NCBI GenBank assembly: GCA_018303845.1
Contig: JAGVXH010000007.1
Location: forward strand, 1-35,990
Reading direction: 5' to 3'
Source of the DNA: Candidatus Pacearchaeota archaeon
GTDB taxonomy: Archaea > Nanobdellota > Nanobdellia > Pacearchaeales > GW2011-AR1
DNA: 35,990 nt
The position numbers and the translations under genes were made by a program. The number at the start of each line of letters is the position of its first letter. Within the stretch, counting starts at the first letter, position 1. Below the pieces are notes generated by a model, which did no database searches, was not told the origin of the DNA, and worked only from the letters and a program-made list of their open reading frames with translations. This document shows positions 15,315 to 22,785 of the stretch, one piece after another.

Positions 15315-16262
15315 TTAATCTGATTCGTTTTCTCCAGAATTGTTGCCTCTGCTTTCAAGTTCATCTTCGATAACATCTCTCAACCTTTCAGTCCTATTCT
15401 CCATGAACTCTTCTCTGGCCTCAAGTCTTTCCTGAATAAATTCACTTCTGTTATCAAGTCTTTCTTCAGTATTCTCAAGCCTTTCTCTAAGTCGCTCCTT
15501 CTGCTCCTCGTCAAGATTAGCATTTTCAATTCGAGTCCTCATTTGTTCAATATTCTTAACGCCCCTTTCTTCAAGCTTTTGAATACGTTCTTCAGCTTGT
15601 TCCATTCTCTTTTCTCGAGCCTGAATCAAGCCCTCATCACTATCAATCTTTTCAAGTAACTCATTCAATTCCTCGTCGCTCATCTCACTCAAAGCCTTAT
15701 GCTTTCGAACAGCATTTTCTCGTTTCTCAATAGCTCTCTGTTCCATCTCATAGCTCCTATTCAATGCTCGTTCACTAAACATTTCAAATCGCTCAATTTT
15801 CTCAGCACTAGCATTATTAGCAGCAAATCTTTCAAGAGCTCGAGAGTAAATCTCATCAGCATGGTCCCTGTGTCGCTCAAACTGATTCTGAATCCGTGCA
15901 ATTCTTTCCATATTCTCAATAGAAGAATCCAAATCATCAGCATCAGATTCAATTTCACTTAAATCCTCTTCAGCCTTAGCAACAAGTTCATCATATCTAG
16001 CCTGTGCTCTCTCGTAAGCCTCCGGATTTTCTTCAGCCAAAAGTTCAGCTTCAGCCAATCTTTTTTCAGCCATCTCAAGAGCTCGCTCGATATGCTTCTC
16101 CTTATTAAAAGTAAAAGCCAGCTTCATCCGATCCATCCTGTCTTCAAAGAATCCTATCTTCTTTGCAACGGGAACGGCCGCTTCATCATCTGCAGCCACA
16201 ACTCCGCCAAGAGTCCCGACTAACAAAAACGCCATCAAAAATAAACTAATTATTTTCTTCAT
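15315..16262 (-). CDS. Secreted coiled-coil protein, DUF5667-like
   Basis: A 315-residue exported protein. The signal peptide MKKIISLFLMAFLLVGTLGG is followed by VVAA and the mature part. Residues about 40-110 (RMKLAFTFNKEKHIERALEMAEKRLAEAE) resemble DUF5667, common in DPANN and bacterial candidate-phylum secreted proteins. The rest is an almost uninterrupted Glu/Arg-rich helix to residue 300 with an acidic tail. ATG 16262 is chosen over GTG 16268 because GAAAGGGGGT is a suitable ribosome-binding site. Likely a cell-surface structural protein; function unknown. Confidence 0.75.
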   Translation of the reverse strand: MKKIISLFLMAFLLVGTLGGVVAADDEAAVPVAKKIGFFEDRMDRMKLAFTFNKEKHIERALEMAEKRLAEAELLAEENPEAYERAQARYDELVAKAEEDLSEIESDADDLDSSIENMERIARIQNQFERHRDHADEIYSRALERFAANNASAEKIERFEMFSERALNRSYEMEQRAIEKRENAVRKHKALSEMSDEELNELLEKIDSDEGLIQAREKRMEQAEERIQKLEERGVKNIEQMRTRIENANLDEEQKERLRERLENTEERLDNRSEFIQERLEAREEFMENRTERLRDVIEDELESRGNNSGENESD

Positions 16263-16383
16263 ATACACATACCCCCTTTCAACACATCAATTTTCATAAT
16301 AACTCTAATATTAAACAATATATAATACCTACCTGAAACTAAATGAAACTATTCTAAAATAAAACCCAGCAAAAATATCGCGA

Positions 16384-17178
16384 CTAATTCCTTTTCCTTT
16401 CAATCAACTTAATTCTCGCCTCTCTTCCCATTCTCTCAATAGAAACTAGTCCCTTCTCAACCAGCACCCTCACCTTCCGCGTCGCCATTACTTTCGACAT
16501 ATCTAGCTCCCTGACCAAATCCTTCATCCAACAACTTTTTCTTTCAATCAAGAATTCAATAATCTTTTTTTCCTCCCCAAACAAATTCCGCGTCAAACTT
16601 TTTTCCCTATTATCCTTTTCCTTTTCAAAAGCTTCTTTTTTCATTCTTTCAAGCTCAATAAAAAATTTCCTTTTCTGAAACTTAAAAAATCCAAACCCAA
16701 AAACAACTAAACCCAAACCAAGAATCCAAATTTCAAAATATGAATCACTAGTTCCCTCATAGAAAACAATAACTTCTTCTGCCACATCTTCCCAGTCCAA
16801 AATAATATTTTTCCCGTCGCTAGAAACCTTATAATTCTTAGGATAAATTAATCCATCACTTAAAATATGATTCTGTGGCAAATAAACTTTCAAATCATAA
16901 TTACCACTAACCACTTTAGGAAAAACAAAAATACACTCACTATCTTTTCGCAAAAAATCTTTAGAAATAAAACTAACCATATTCCCATTTCTTTCAAGCA
17001 AAGAATATTCTTCAGGAAGAATAACTTCATCCCCATCACTCAAAACCACCTCGACCAAAACTTTATCTCTATCGGAAATAGAACCAGAATATCCATCCTC
17101 AACAATCGTGCAAGTCACACTCGAAGCACAAGCAAACCCAATCGCGAAAACCAAAACTAAAACCAATCCATATCTCAT
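16384..17178 (-). CDS. Membrane-anchored winged-helix regulator
   Basis: A 264-residue protein with a signal peptide (1-18, MRYGLVLVLVFAIGFACA), an outward beta-rich domain (about 20-145), one membrane helix (about 149-167, IWILGLGLVVFGFGFF), a basic coiled linker and a C-terminal winged HTH (about 200-262: EKKIIEFLIERKSCWMKDLVRELDMSKVMATRKVRVLVEKGLVSI in overlapping parts). The layout suggests an outside sensor coupled to a cytoplasmic DNA-binding domain. A TATA box ATTTAAATT (17201-17210) is centred about 27 bp upstream. Target unknown; it lies beside the DUF5667-like gene. Confidence 0.75.
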   Translation of the reverse strand: MRYGLVLVLVFAIGFACASSVTCTIVEDGYSGSISDRDKVLVEVVLSDGDEVILPEEYSLLERNGNMVSFISKDFLRKDSECIFVFPKVVSGNYDLKVYLPQNHILSDGLIYPKNYKVSSDGKNIILDWEDVAEEVIVFYEGTSDSYFEIWILGLGLVVFGFGFFKFQKRKFFIELERMKKEAFEKEKDNREKSLTRNLFGEEKKIIEFLIERKSCWMKDLVRELDMSKVMATRKVRVLVEKGLVSIERMGREARIKLIERKRN

Positions 17179-17211
17179 GTCGAGTAAACAAATAACAACT
17201 ATTTAAATTTT

Positions 17212-17625
17212 TCAAAAGGTTCTCAAATATTTAGAAAGATAGTTCACAACATCACAATCTAGATTATCGAAAAATTCCCTGCGGAACCCTCCTCCAAGAC
17301 AAGATTTTTTACGAAGTTCTACTTTTGTAAATCTAAAATCTGGCAATTTCTGCGTGGCACAAAAATTATTAAAATAACTAAATTTTTTTATCAAGGGAAC
17401 ACAAAATTTAGGAAAATTACAAGAGCCTAAATCATTCTCCTTAAAGTCATAAAGAAAATCCTTGTATCCATTACAGCCATCAAGATAAATCATCATGACA
17501 TTTGGAAAATTCTTAAAAGGAGAGTCAGACATATCCGAAGTAAGCATATCCATTTCCACATGACTAGGAACAACAAGCCCAGATTTTTTTATGTCTTCAA
17601 TCAAAGAAATAAGTTCAACTCCCAT
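17212..17625 (-). CDS. Hypothetical protein
   Basis: A 137-residue soluble protein starting MGVELISLIEDIKKSGLVVP, with several cysteines (DGCNG, GSCN, FCVP, FCAT, SCLGGG, LDCD). I do not recognise a family. ATG 17625 is preferred because a TATA box CTTATAAAG (17646-17654) is centred 25 bp upstream; the frame extends two codons further. Immediately upstream of this promoter lies the stray gpmA 3'-end copy (17665-17694). Confidence 0.65.
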   Translation of the reverse strand: MGVELISLIEDIKKSGLVVPSHVEMDMLTSDMSDSPFKNFPNVMMIYLDGCNGYKDFLYDFKENDLGSCNFPKFCVPLIKKFSYFNNFCATQKLPDFRFTKVELRKKSCLGGGFRREFFDNLDCDVVNYLSKYLRTF

Positions 17626-17664
17626 ATCCAATAAAGATAACTCTACTTTATAAGAACTATCGTC

Positions 17665-17694
17665 CTACACCACATACTCATAAACTTTATCATG
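17665..17694 (-). pseudogene. Copy of the last codons of gpmA
   Basis: On the minus strand it encodes DKVYEYVV then TAG. The intact gpmA ends GKVYEYVV then TAA, and about 28 of 32 bases match 18758-18789. Together with 18207-18262 it makes up pieces of one gpmA 3' region, separated by the 146-residue rightward gene. That is what an insertion into an older copy of the gpmA end would leave. Confidence 0.8.
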
Positions 17695-17764
17695 CGCAAC
17701 AATAAATAATAAATTATGCAACTATCACCAACAAATACTTAAATAACTCATCCAATCAAAAAAC

Positions 17765-18205
17765 ATGAACCTAAAAGAAGTAGTTTGCGAATTGACTAAA
17801 GAAGACGATACTCAATTATTAAGAGAAGTGATGGGGATGACAATTCTTCACGGAGCCATAATAAATGGTATACCAGGAATAATTTTCAATTCACCCAACG
17901 TTAGAAAATCCGTCAATCAATATCCTAATAGAATACAAGCAGTTTCAATGGGATACGATGGTCATTGCTTTAATCACGATGAGTTAAAATTAGCAATAGA
18001 AAAAGCAACAAAAGAAACCCTTCTCGTCTATAGAGACAAAAATGGAAAATTAATTTCCCCACTTTATTTGGGAAGGCAGTTTGAAGATGACCCCTTTACG
18101 AGAGCAATATGGACAGATAAACCGTATTCTAGAAATTACTACAAAAGAGATAGCTGGGGAAGACTACTCCCAACCGAAAACATTAATAATTTTTTCTTAG
18201 AATAA
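17765..18205 (+). CDS. Orphan hypothetical protein inside a broken gpmA copy
   Basis: A 146-residue protein with no recognised domain. It is mixed alpha/beta, with GIPGIIFNSPNVR, AVSMGYDGHCFNHDELKLAIEKA and a Tyr/Arg-rich C-terminus (YSRNYYKRDSWGRLLPTEN). A TATA-like ACTTAAATAA (about 17737-17746) lies 24 bp upstream, so it is probably expressed. It runs opposite to its neighbours and is flanked on both sides by fragments of gpmA, suggesting it arrived by insertion. Confidence 0.6.
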   Translation: MNLKEVVCELTKEDDTQLLREVMGMTILHGAIINGIPGIIFNSPNVRKSVNQYPNRIQAVSMGYDGHCFNHDELKLAIEKATKETLLVYRDKNGKLISPLYLGRQFEDDPFTRAIWTDKPYSRNYYKRDSWGRLLPTENINNFFLE

Positions 18206-18206
18206 T

Positions 18207-18262
18207 AATCTTCCGAAACAATCGAATAGAATTTCCATACGCCGAAATCGCTACGTTAACCT
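18207..18262 (-). pseudogene. Copy of a gpmA segment near the 3' end
   Basis: Fifty-six bases align without gaps to 18833-18888 in the intact gpmA with 10 mismatches. On the minus strand they encode VNVAISAYGNSIRLFRKI, against VNVAISAHGNSIRLFRKI. The catalytic-region His is Tyr here. Nothing of gpmA lies upstream; downstream the gpmA sequence resumes only at 17694, after the inserted gene. Confidence 0.85.
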
Positions 18263-18310
18263 AGTCTGATCGTATAGGCTTCTCAGAGCAAAACGAAAAG
18301 AGTAGAGTTG

Positions 18311-18712
18311 CTATGAAGATATTTTTTCACCAACATTAATTATGTTCTCTAGGGATTTAGCCCCAAATCTGAAAGAAATAACTGCGACAGAAGAATATGT
18401 CACAGTATTGAACAGGTGTTCCAGAAACTCTTTCTTATTCTCCATCTCACTTAATGAAGAAAGAAAAAGTGGGAGTTCTCCAACAAGTCCACCAGAAGAA
18501 ATTGCTCCCAAGGAAAAAAAACAAACAGCAACGGAGCTATATATTCTTCCAGCATGTAAGGCTCGACTTTCTTCATAATTTGTTCTAACTTTGATAGTGG
18601 GATCTATATCGCATTTTTCAATACCAGCAATATGGTTGATATAATAAGATATAATTTCATAGGTAGAATCTAATTTTTTCATTGCCCCAGAAAAGAATTT
18701 TTCGAAACCCAT
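18311..18712 (-). CDS. Orphan protein with two hydrophobic segments
   Basis: A 133-residue protein with two hydrophobic stretches (about residues 57-85, YSSVAVCFFSLGAISSGGLV, and 103-118, NTVTYSSVAVISFRFG). It may be a small membrane protein. The segment YSSVAV occurs in both, hinting at an internal duplication. A TATA box (about 18731-18741) is centred about 25 bp before the ATG. No family is recognised. It lies between gpmA and the copy of gpmA's 3' region, i.e. in the cargo position. Confidence 0.6.
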   Translation of the reverse strand: MGFEKFFSGAMKKLDSTYEIISYYINHIAGIEKCDIDPTIKVRTNYEESRALHAGRIYSSVAVCFFSLGAISSGGLVGELPLFLSSLSEMENKKEFLEHLFNTVTYSSVAVISFRFGAKSLENIINVGEKISS

Positions 18713-18757
18713 AAGAATTCTAAAAATCTATATATTATAAAGTTTACTACTTATTAA

Positions 18758-19432
18758 TTACACCACATACTCATAAACCTTACCATACGGAATCACCCAT
18801 TTCACAACCATCTTCTGATGTGCCCGCTCCATAATCTTCCTAAACAACCGAATCGAATTCCCATGTGCAGAAATAGCCACATTAACCTCATTCTTCCTCA
18901 TAAACTTTTCCAAATCTCGAGCAAATTTCCTAACTCGCTTTTCAACGTCAGCAAACGATTCCCCACCAGGTCCCGCAACCTTATATCCCCGATGAATCGC
19001 CTTATATTCTTCCGTACCCAAAAACTCTTCAACCCTAGCCCGATTCATCCCCTCAAGACTTACAACATAATCTCCATGAACCTGTAAATCATACTCTTGT
19101 TTACCAACTTTCCTAATAAACTCTTCGTGCGTCATCCCATTCAAATCCCCGTAATTTCTTTCAATCATTCTATCATCTTCCAAAATAATCTTACACTCTG
19201 GATGCTGCTTCAAAATCGGAGCCAACGTATCCTTACTTCTAGACAACCGAGTATGAATCGCAACATCAATCTGCTTATTCTTCAACTGCAAAGCAATCTT
19301 CAACGCATGCTTCTTCCCTTGCGCCGTCAACTTAGAATCCATCCAGCCAGTAAATCTTCCATCCCGATTAAAATCAGTCTGTCCGTGACGAAACAAATAG
19401 ATATGAAACCGCTTCTTCTTTTGCCCTAACAT
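18758..19432 (-). CDS. gpmA: Phosphoglycerate mutase, histidine-phosphatase type
   Basis: A 224-residue enzyme of the dPGM/histidine phosphatase family, interconverting 3- and 2-phosphoglycerate through a phospho-histidine. Motifs are the catalytic FRHGQTDFN (Arg15, His16), FTGWMDSKLTAQGKKHA, ERNYGDLNGMTHEE (the dPGM-type Glu loop), AGPGGESF and the second His in SAHGNSIRL. ATG 19432 is the best start; the frame extends 12 codons into repeat-like DNA. No clear TATA box is seen at the usual distance, because a C-rich octamer repeat (19455-19500) lies there. Its 3' end is duplicated downstream in pieces. Confidence 0.88.
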   Translation of the reverse strand: MLGQKKKRFHIYLFRHGQTDFNRDGRFTGWMDSKLTAQGKKHALKIALQLKNKQIDVAIHTRLSRSKDTLAPILKQHPECKIILEDDRMIERNYGDLNGMTHEEFIRKVGKQEYDLQVHGDYVVSLEGMNRARVEEFLGTEEYKAIHRGYKVAGPGGESFADVEKRVRKFARDLEKFMRKNEVNVAISAHGNSIRLFRKIMERAHQKMVVKWVIPYGKVYEYVV

Positions 19433-19454
19433 AGTATAACCCCACCTACACAAG

Positions 19455-19500
19455 CCCCGAACCTCCAAACCTCCGAACAGCGAAGCGTCCGAACCCCCTC
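19455..19500. repeat. CCGAACCT octamer repeat with GCGAAGC mini-hairpin
   Basis: Variants of an octamer (CCGAACCT, CCAAACCT, CCGAACAG) are followed by CAGCGAAGCGTCC (19478-19490), identical to 13264-13276, and then CCGAACCC again. The word on both sides of the mini-hairpin is the same. It occupies the expected promoter region of gpmA. Confidence 0.6.
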
Positions 19501-19558
19501 GATTTTTCTCATAAGAAGAAATCGTAAGCCTTATATAAAAGATTAACTATTAAATAAA

Positions 19559-19879
19559 ATGATAATTCAATGGATAGTGATAGCAATCTTTGTCTTTGTG
19601 GGCCTACTTTACATAAGACTAGAACACGGCATGAGCAAAATAAAAATCCTAATCATAATAATAGTCGGTTTCATTTTCTATTTTACAATCGTCAACCATT
19701 TTACCTCAGATCAAGTAGACCTAACCTCACCACGAGGGATCGTCAATGGAGTTTACCTCTACGTTGGATGGGTTGGCTCTACCGCCTCTAATCTTTGGAA
19801 TGTCGGAACAGATACTGTGCATTCAGTTGGAAATGCCGTGAAAATCAACAACACGGGAGAAGACACGGAAAAAAATTAA
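19559..19879 (+). CDS. Small membrane protein
   Basis: A 106-residue protein with two N-terminal membrane helices (about residues 2-18 and 28-45) and a polar C-terminal half with VYLYVGWVGSTASNLW and an acidic end. I do not recognise the family. A TATA box TTATATAA (19531-19538) is centred about 24 bp before the ATG. The stop is followed within two bases by a 3' fragment of a tRNA. Confidence 0.7.
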   Translation: MIIQWIVIAIFVFVGLLYIRLEHGMSKIKILIIIIVGFIFYFTIVNHFTSDQVDLTSPRGIVNGVYLYVGWVGSTASNLWNVGTDTVHSVGNAVKINNTGEDTEKN

Positions 19880-19880
19880 A

Positions 19881-19930
19881 GCCACAGGCGGGGCTCAAAC
19901 CTGCGACCTCCGCATTGCCAATGTGACATA
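19881..19930 (-). pseudogene. 3' half of a tRNA gene (copy of tRNA-Thr end)
   Basis: About 50 bases match 21000-21049, the 3' half of tRNA-Thr, with the first 21 bases identical and a few transitions after that. It contains the T arm (loop TTTGAGC), the 3' acceptor strand and an anticodon loop reading TTGGCAA (GGC rather than GGT). The 5' half is absent and the 5' anticodon-stem strand no longer pairs well. The position downstream of tRNA-Thr fits an attachment-site copy. Confidence 0.8.
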
Positions 19931-19981
19931 CTTTCAATTTTTAGCAACAAGTTTTATATATTTTAACTAATTGACAAAAAT

Positions 19982-20503
19982 ATGAAATACGAAATAGATG
20001 TAAGCGGTTACGACCTATTCCAAGAAGGATATACTATATGTGTAGCCTCTGATTGCGGAATAGTGAAAGGATTCAAATTTAAAGATAATCTCATTGCAGA
20101 GATACAAAATAAATGGTCAAAAGGATTTTATAGATATAGACCGACAAAGGGACAAAGAGGACTTCTAAAAGTTAGAATATATTGCATTATCATACATTAT
20201 TTAATAAAAGAACTCAATGAGAACAAAGAATTAGATCTAATAGTATGTAGAGATTTTCCAAGTCATGAAAATAATATTAAACAAAATTTTTATCACTTCA
20301 TAGAAATCCTCCAAGGTAAAAAAATAAAAAGTTTAAAGTTCGAACAATTGCCTAACAACTCCAATGCACATGGATATGCGTATTTAATGTCTAAAGATAA
20401 ATACAATCATTTAGGATGTTATGTTAACATAAAAATTGAAGATATAGAGCCGTTCCTAAAGAAAAAAATAAAAAATGTCAAGGGTACAAATACCGAATCC
20501 TAG
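19982..20503 (+). CDS. Orphan hypothetical protein within the tRNA-Thr element
   Basis: A 173-residue soluble protein of unknown family (MKYEIDVSGYDLFQEGYTIC). The alternating strands and helices, with an early VSGYDLFQEGYTICVAS and a middle DLIVCRDFPSHENN, could fit an alpha/beta nuclease-like fold, but no catalytic set can be proven. A TATA box TTTTATATATTTT (about 19951-19962) is centred 25 bp upstream, so it should be transcribed. It is the largest gene of the small element at tRNA-Thr. Confidence 0.65.
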   Translation: MKYEIDVSGYDLFQEGYTICVASDCGIVKGFKFKDNLIAEIQNKWSKGFYRYRPTKGQRGLLKVRIYCIIIHYLIKELNENKELDLIVCRDFPSHENNIKQNFYHFIEILQGKKIKSLKFEQLPNNSNAHGYAYLMSKDKYNHLGCYVNIKIEDIEPFLKKKIKNVKGTNTES

Positions 20504-20653
20504 TTTGCCCCTCCAAAACAAAATTTGGACGAACTCTCTAGCAATGACAATTATAAGTATATACTCAGATATTTAAACTTAATGGATTGCCAAACTCTGA
20601 ATAGAGCCTCGTTAAGCGATAATTTTTTATAAGTAAGTATCTAAATTAATCTT

Positions 20654-20949
20654 ATGGACAAGTCCAATCGACCAAAAAACAGATAGATAATAAAAAAATT
20701 AATGCAAAAGCTGACTCGATAGGATGGCAAATTGGGTCAAGATTAGAAAAAGTAAGGGATTCTCTTCAATCCAAAATGGTGGAGTTTGAATCTTTTAGAA
20801 GTAAGTTTGAAATGAACGAGTTTAACGAGGAGCAATTAGCAACTCATCTCAAATTTCTCACAGAGTTAAAATTTGAGCTTTACAATCTGGAGAAAAAATT
20901 CAATTCCCTAGGTCCAAGACTTAACATGAGGGCTTATGTGAATTCTTAA
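20654..20949 (+). pseudogene. Frameshifted small helical protein gene
   Basis: A TATA box TTTTTTATAAG (about 20623-20633) is centred about 25 bp before the ATG at 20654. That frame stops after ten codons (MDKSNRPKNR). Adding one A to the A-run at about 20673-20679 joins it to an open frame running to 20949: SIGWQIGSRLEKVRDSLQ, then FNEEQLATHLKFLTELKF and ending RLNMRAYVNS, about 98 residues and mostly helical. So either a homopolymer sequencing error, a recent frameshift or programmed slippage. No family recognised. Confidence 0.6.
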
Positions 20950-20998
20950 CTATCTGGGGTTTTAGAAGAAAATTATAATTCTAGGAAAGTTAGACCTA

Positions 20999-21071
20999 AG
21001 CCACAGGCGGGGCTCAAACCCGCGACCTTTACATTACCAATGTAACGCTCTGTCAGCTGAGCTACTGCGGC
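20999..21071 (-). tRNA. tRNA-Thr (GGT)
   Basis: Cloverleaf on the minus strand. The acceptor is GCCGCAG/CTGTGGC with discriminator T (U73, usual in archaeal tRNA-Thr). The D stem is GCTC/GAGC with loop AGCTGACA. The anticodon stem is TTACA/TGTAA with loop TTGGTAA, anticodon GGT. The T stem is GCGGG/CCCGC with loop TTTGAGC. Position 19 is A and position 56 is T, replacing the usual G19-C56 by A19-U56. A TATA box (21096-21102) lies 28 bp upstream and is shared with the divergent gene. Confidence 0.95.
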
Positions 21072-21123
21072 ACAATATTCACCATTCCCAAAATCTTATA
21101 AACCTTCCCCTCGCCAATTTACC

Positions 21124-21612
21124 ATGGAAGACCAAGACCAAGACGATTTCGATTTCGAGGCAGAATACGAGGAGTTAAAACTAAAACATAACCTTCCAGA
21201 TTTCAAAGCCCTAGCAGAAGATTTCGATATCGAAAAAATCGCAGACAAAGAAACCATATTCCTAGCAAGAGAAGTAAGAAGAGCAATTAACGAAAAAGTC
21301 ACAGCTTACATCCATCTATTCGAAACCCTAATCAACCCAACCTCGCCTCCAATGTTTGTCTTCAAAATCCTAAAAAATATGTCCGAACAAGAGAAAGAAC
21401 AAATCCAAGAATTCTACAAAGTCCTGTCCAAAACACAAATAGAAATCATGAAACTCGACACAGTCTATTCAGAAAAAGACGAGGTAAAATTCATAAACAA
21501 AACCTTCAAGGTCTGGCAAGAAATGAAAACAAAAATCTACTCACTTTTCGCCTCCTTCGAAATAAACTTTGAAAATGACGATATCTCAAAAAAACGAAGC
21601 TACTTTGATTAA
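21124..21612 (+). CDS. Acidic helical hypothetical protein
   Basis: A 162-residue protein beginning with an acidic stretch (MEDQDQDDFDFEAEYEEL), then predominantly helical (LPDFKALAEDFDIEKIADKE, FLAREVRRAINEKV, MSEQEKEQIQEFYKVLSK). No signal peptide or membrane segment, and no family recognised. A TATA box TTATAAA (21096-21102) is centred 25 bp upstream. It is divergent from tRNA-Thr and converges on the next gene across a heptamer repeat. Confidence 0.7.
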   Translation: MEDQDQDDFDFEAEYEELKLKHNLPDFKALAEDFDIEKIADKETIFLAREVRRAINEKVTAYIHLFETLINPTSPPMFVFKILKNMSEQEKEQIQEFYKVLSKTQIEIMKLDTVYSEKDEVKFINKTFKVWQEMKTKIYSLFASFEINFENDDISKKRSYFD

Positions 21613-21621
21613 TTCTCAGAA

Positions 21622-21677
21622 TCTAACCTCTAACCTCTAACCTCTAACCTCTAATCCCTAATCCCTAATCTCTAATA
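21622..21677. repeat. Eight-unit heptamer repeat (TCTAACC type)
   Basis: Eight tandem heptamers: TCTAACC four times, TCTAATC, CCTAATC twice, TCTAATA. It fills the gap between two convergent genes and includes the TAG stop of the leftward gene (21672-21674). Related CTAATCC/CTAATCT words occur at 15080-15240, 24541-24574 and 35653-35670. Confidence 0.85.
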
Positions 21678-22328
21678 CAAACATTTTTCTGGAACCCTAT
21701 CGCTATCAACAACACATTTCAAACTCGCCATATCAAACTCGCCATCAACAACAATTTCCGACATCAAAACAACCCTCTCTCTAGCTCCAACATCTTGCTC
21801 AATAATCTTAAAACTAACTTCTTCGCCAAGTATCTCGCTTCCAGGTGAAACCTCATTTCCAGAAAATAAAGAAAATCTAACTCCGAAAACTCCTCCAACC
21901 TCATCATCCAAATTAAAAATCTCAGCTCCGCAAATCGCCTTTACTCTTTCGCATCCTCCAACTCCATAAACCAAGCATTCAATATTGTCAACAAAATTAC
22001 CAATAGAATACTGAACCTGTTGCCATTCACTACAGACAAAAAGGGAATCACTAGAACTTCCACCACCTCCTCCTCCAGAAGCGCCGCCTCCACCAGAAGC
22101 GCCGCCTCCAGAAACAACATTTCCTTCTTCATCCAAAGCAACATCACTATCTCTCAAATCATTTTGTCTTCCATCTTCCGCACCCTGTTCCATTAGTCCA
22201 ACAACCGCAAGCGTATCTTCCCCAAAAATAAAAAACATCCCACCAACAGAAATCAAAGCAAGAATTCCAAAGATACCCAACCCGATATAAATTCGTCTCA
22301 AAATCTTATTCCCCTTCTCCTTCCTCAT
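21672..22328 (-). CDS. Membrane-anchored protein with Gly/Ser linker
   Basis: A 218-residue protein with a basic N-terminus (MRKEKGNKILRR), one membrane helix (about residues 14-36), an acidic spacer, a Gly/Ser-rich linker (about 72-92, GGGASGGGGASGGGGGGSSS) and an exported domain with several cysteines (FVCSEW, NIECLVYGVGGCERVKAICG, SLKC, EKCLY) that may form disulphides. ATG 22328 is chosen because a TATA box CTTTAAATA (22349-22357) is centred 25 bp upstream. No domain recognised; probably a surface protein. Confidence 0.7.
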   Translation of the reverse strand: MRKEKGNKILRRIYIGLGIFGILALISVGGMFFIFGEDTLAVVGLMEQGAEDGRQNDLRDSDVALDEEGNVVSGGGASGGGGASGGGGGGSSSDSLFVCSEWQQVQYSIGNFVDNIECLVYGVGGCERVKAICGAEIFNLDDEVGGVFGVRFSLFSGNEVSPGSEILGEEVSFKIIEQDVGARERVVLMSEIVVDGEFDMASLKCVVDSDRVPEKCLY

Positions 22329-22362
22329 AACAAACAAACCAATCAAAACTTTAAATAACTAC

Positions 22363-22695
22363 CTAAATATCAACTCGCCAGTGAAGAATATCTTCAACGC
22401 CCTTCTTTCTATCTTGCTCCATCCTATCAAGTTGAAGATTAACAAGACAGCATTGTACTCCAAATCTAACTCTATTCGCAACATAATACGCAGCCACAAA
22501 ATTGCATTCTCTCTTATTAGAACATTTTCCACTATTCAAATACTTAGCCTTCATCCTATCAGTATAACTCCCCCACCTCTTTAACTTATTTCTATAAAAC
22601 TCCATTTTATCTCCAGATGATGTCGCATGATTTTCAATTCTATTAAAAAAAGAATCAGCTACTTCCTTGTATCTCTTCATGTCTTCAGTGCTCAT
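22363..22695 (-). CDS. Hypothetical basic helical protein
   Basis: A 110-residue, mostly helical, basic protein with a Cys pair (GKCSNKRECN) and another (VQCCLVN). No domain recognised. A TATA box ATATAAAC (about 22716-22725) is centred 26 bp before the ATG. It lies just upstream of the Gly/Ser-linker gene but each has its own TATA box. Confidence 0.65.
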   Translation of the reverse strand: MSTEDMKRYKEVADSFFNRIENHATSSGDKMEFYRNKLKRWGSYTDRMKAKYLNSGKCSNKRECNFVAAYYVANRVRFGVQCCLVNLQLDRMEQDRKKGVEDILHWRVDI

Positions 22696-22758
22696 AGCAA
22701 AATCAACAATAATTCAGATATAAACATTATGGCACTAAATAACAACAACCTTAAACAA

Positions 22759-22782
22759 AATCCGTGTAATCCGTGGCTAAAA
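22759..22782. repeat. AATCCGTG repeat after pheT
   Basis: A 24-bp stretch with two units (AATCCGTGT AATCCGTGG) then CTAAAA, three bases from the pheT stop. It matches 31453-31476, which lies next to the pyrH stop, with two mismatches. Probably an intergenic repeat favouring gene 3' ends. Confidence 0.6.
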
Positions 22783-22785
22783 ATT

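Larger units (their letters stand above)
19881..21049. mobile_element. Apparent small integrated element at tRNA-Thr
   Basis: A 1.1-kb stretch lies between the intact tRNA-Thr 3' half (21000-21049) and a second copy of that half (19881-19930) in direct orientation. It holds a 173-residue orphan gene and a frameshifted gene of about 98 codons. This is the usual footprint of tRNA-targeted integration. No integrase gene is present, so it is either a relic or mobilised in trans. Confidence 0.6.

Noticed and set aside
19500-19524. Hairpin CGATTTTTCT...AAGAAATCG as a terminator
   Set aside because: The stem is imperfect and it lies between divergent genes, where a terminator is not expected.
19881-19930. 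Split tRNA 3' half gene, as in Nanoarchaeum
   Set aside because: The fragment includes both sides of the anticodon loop and lacks a GC-rich joining sequence; no matching 5' half is seen. An attachment-site copy explains it better. Not fully excluded.
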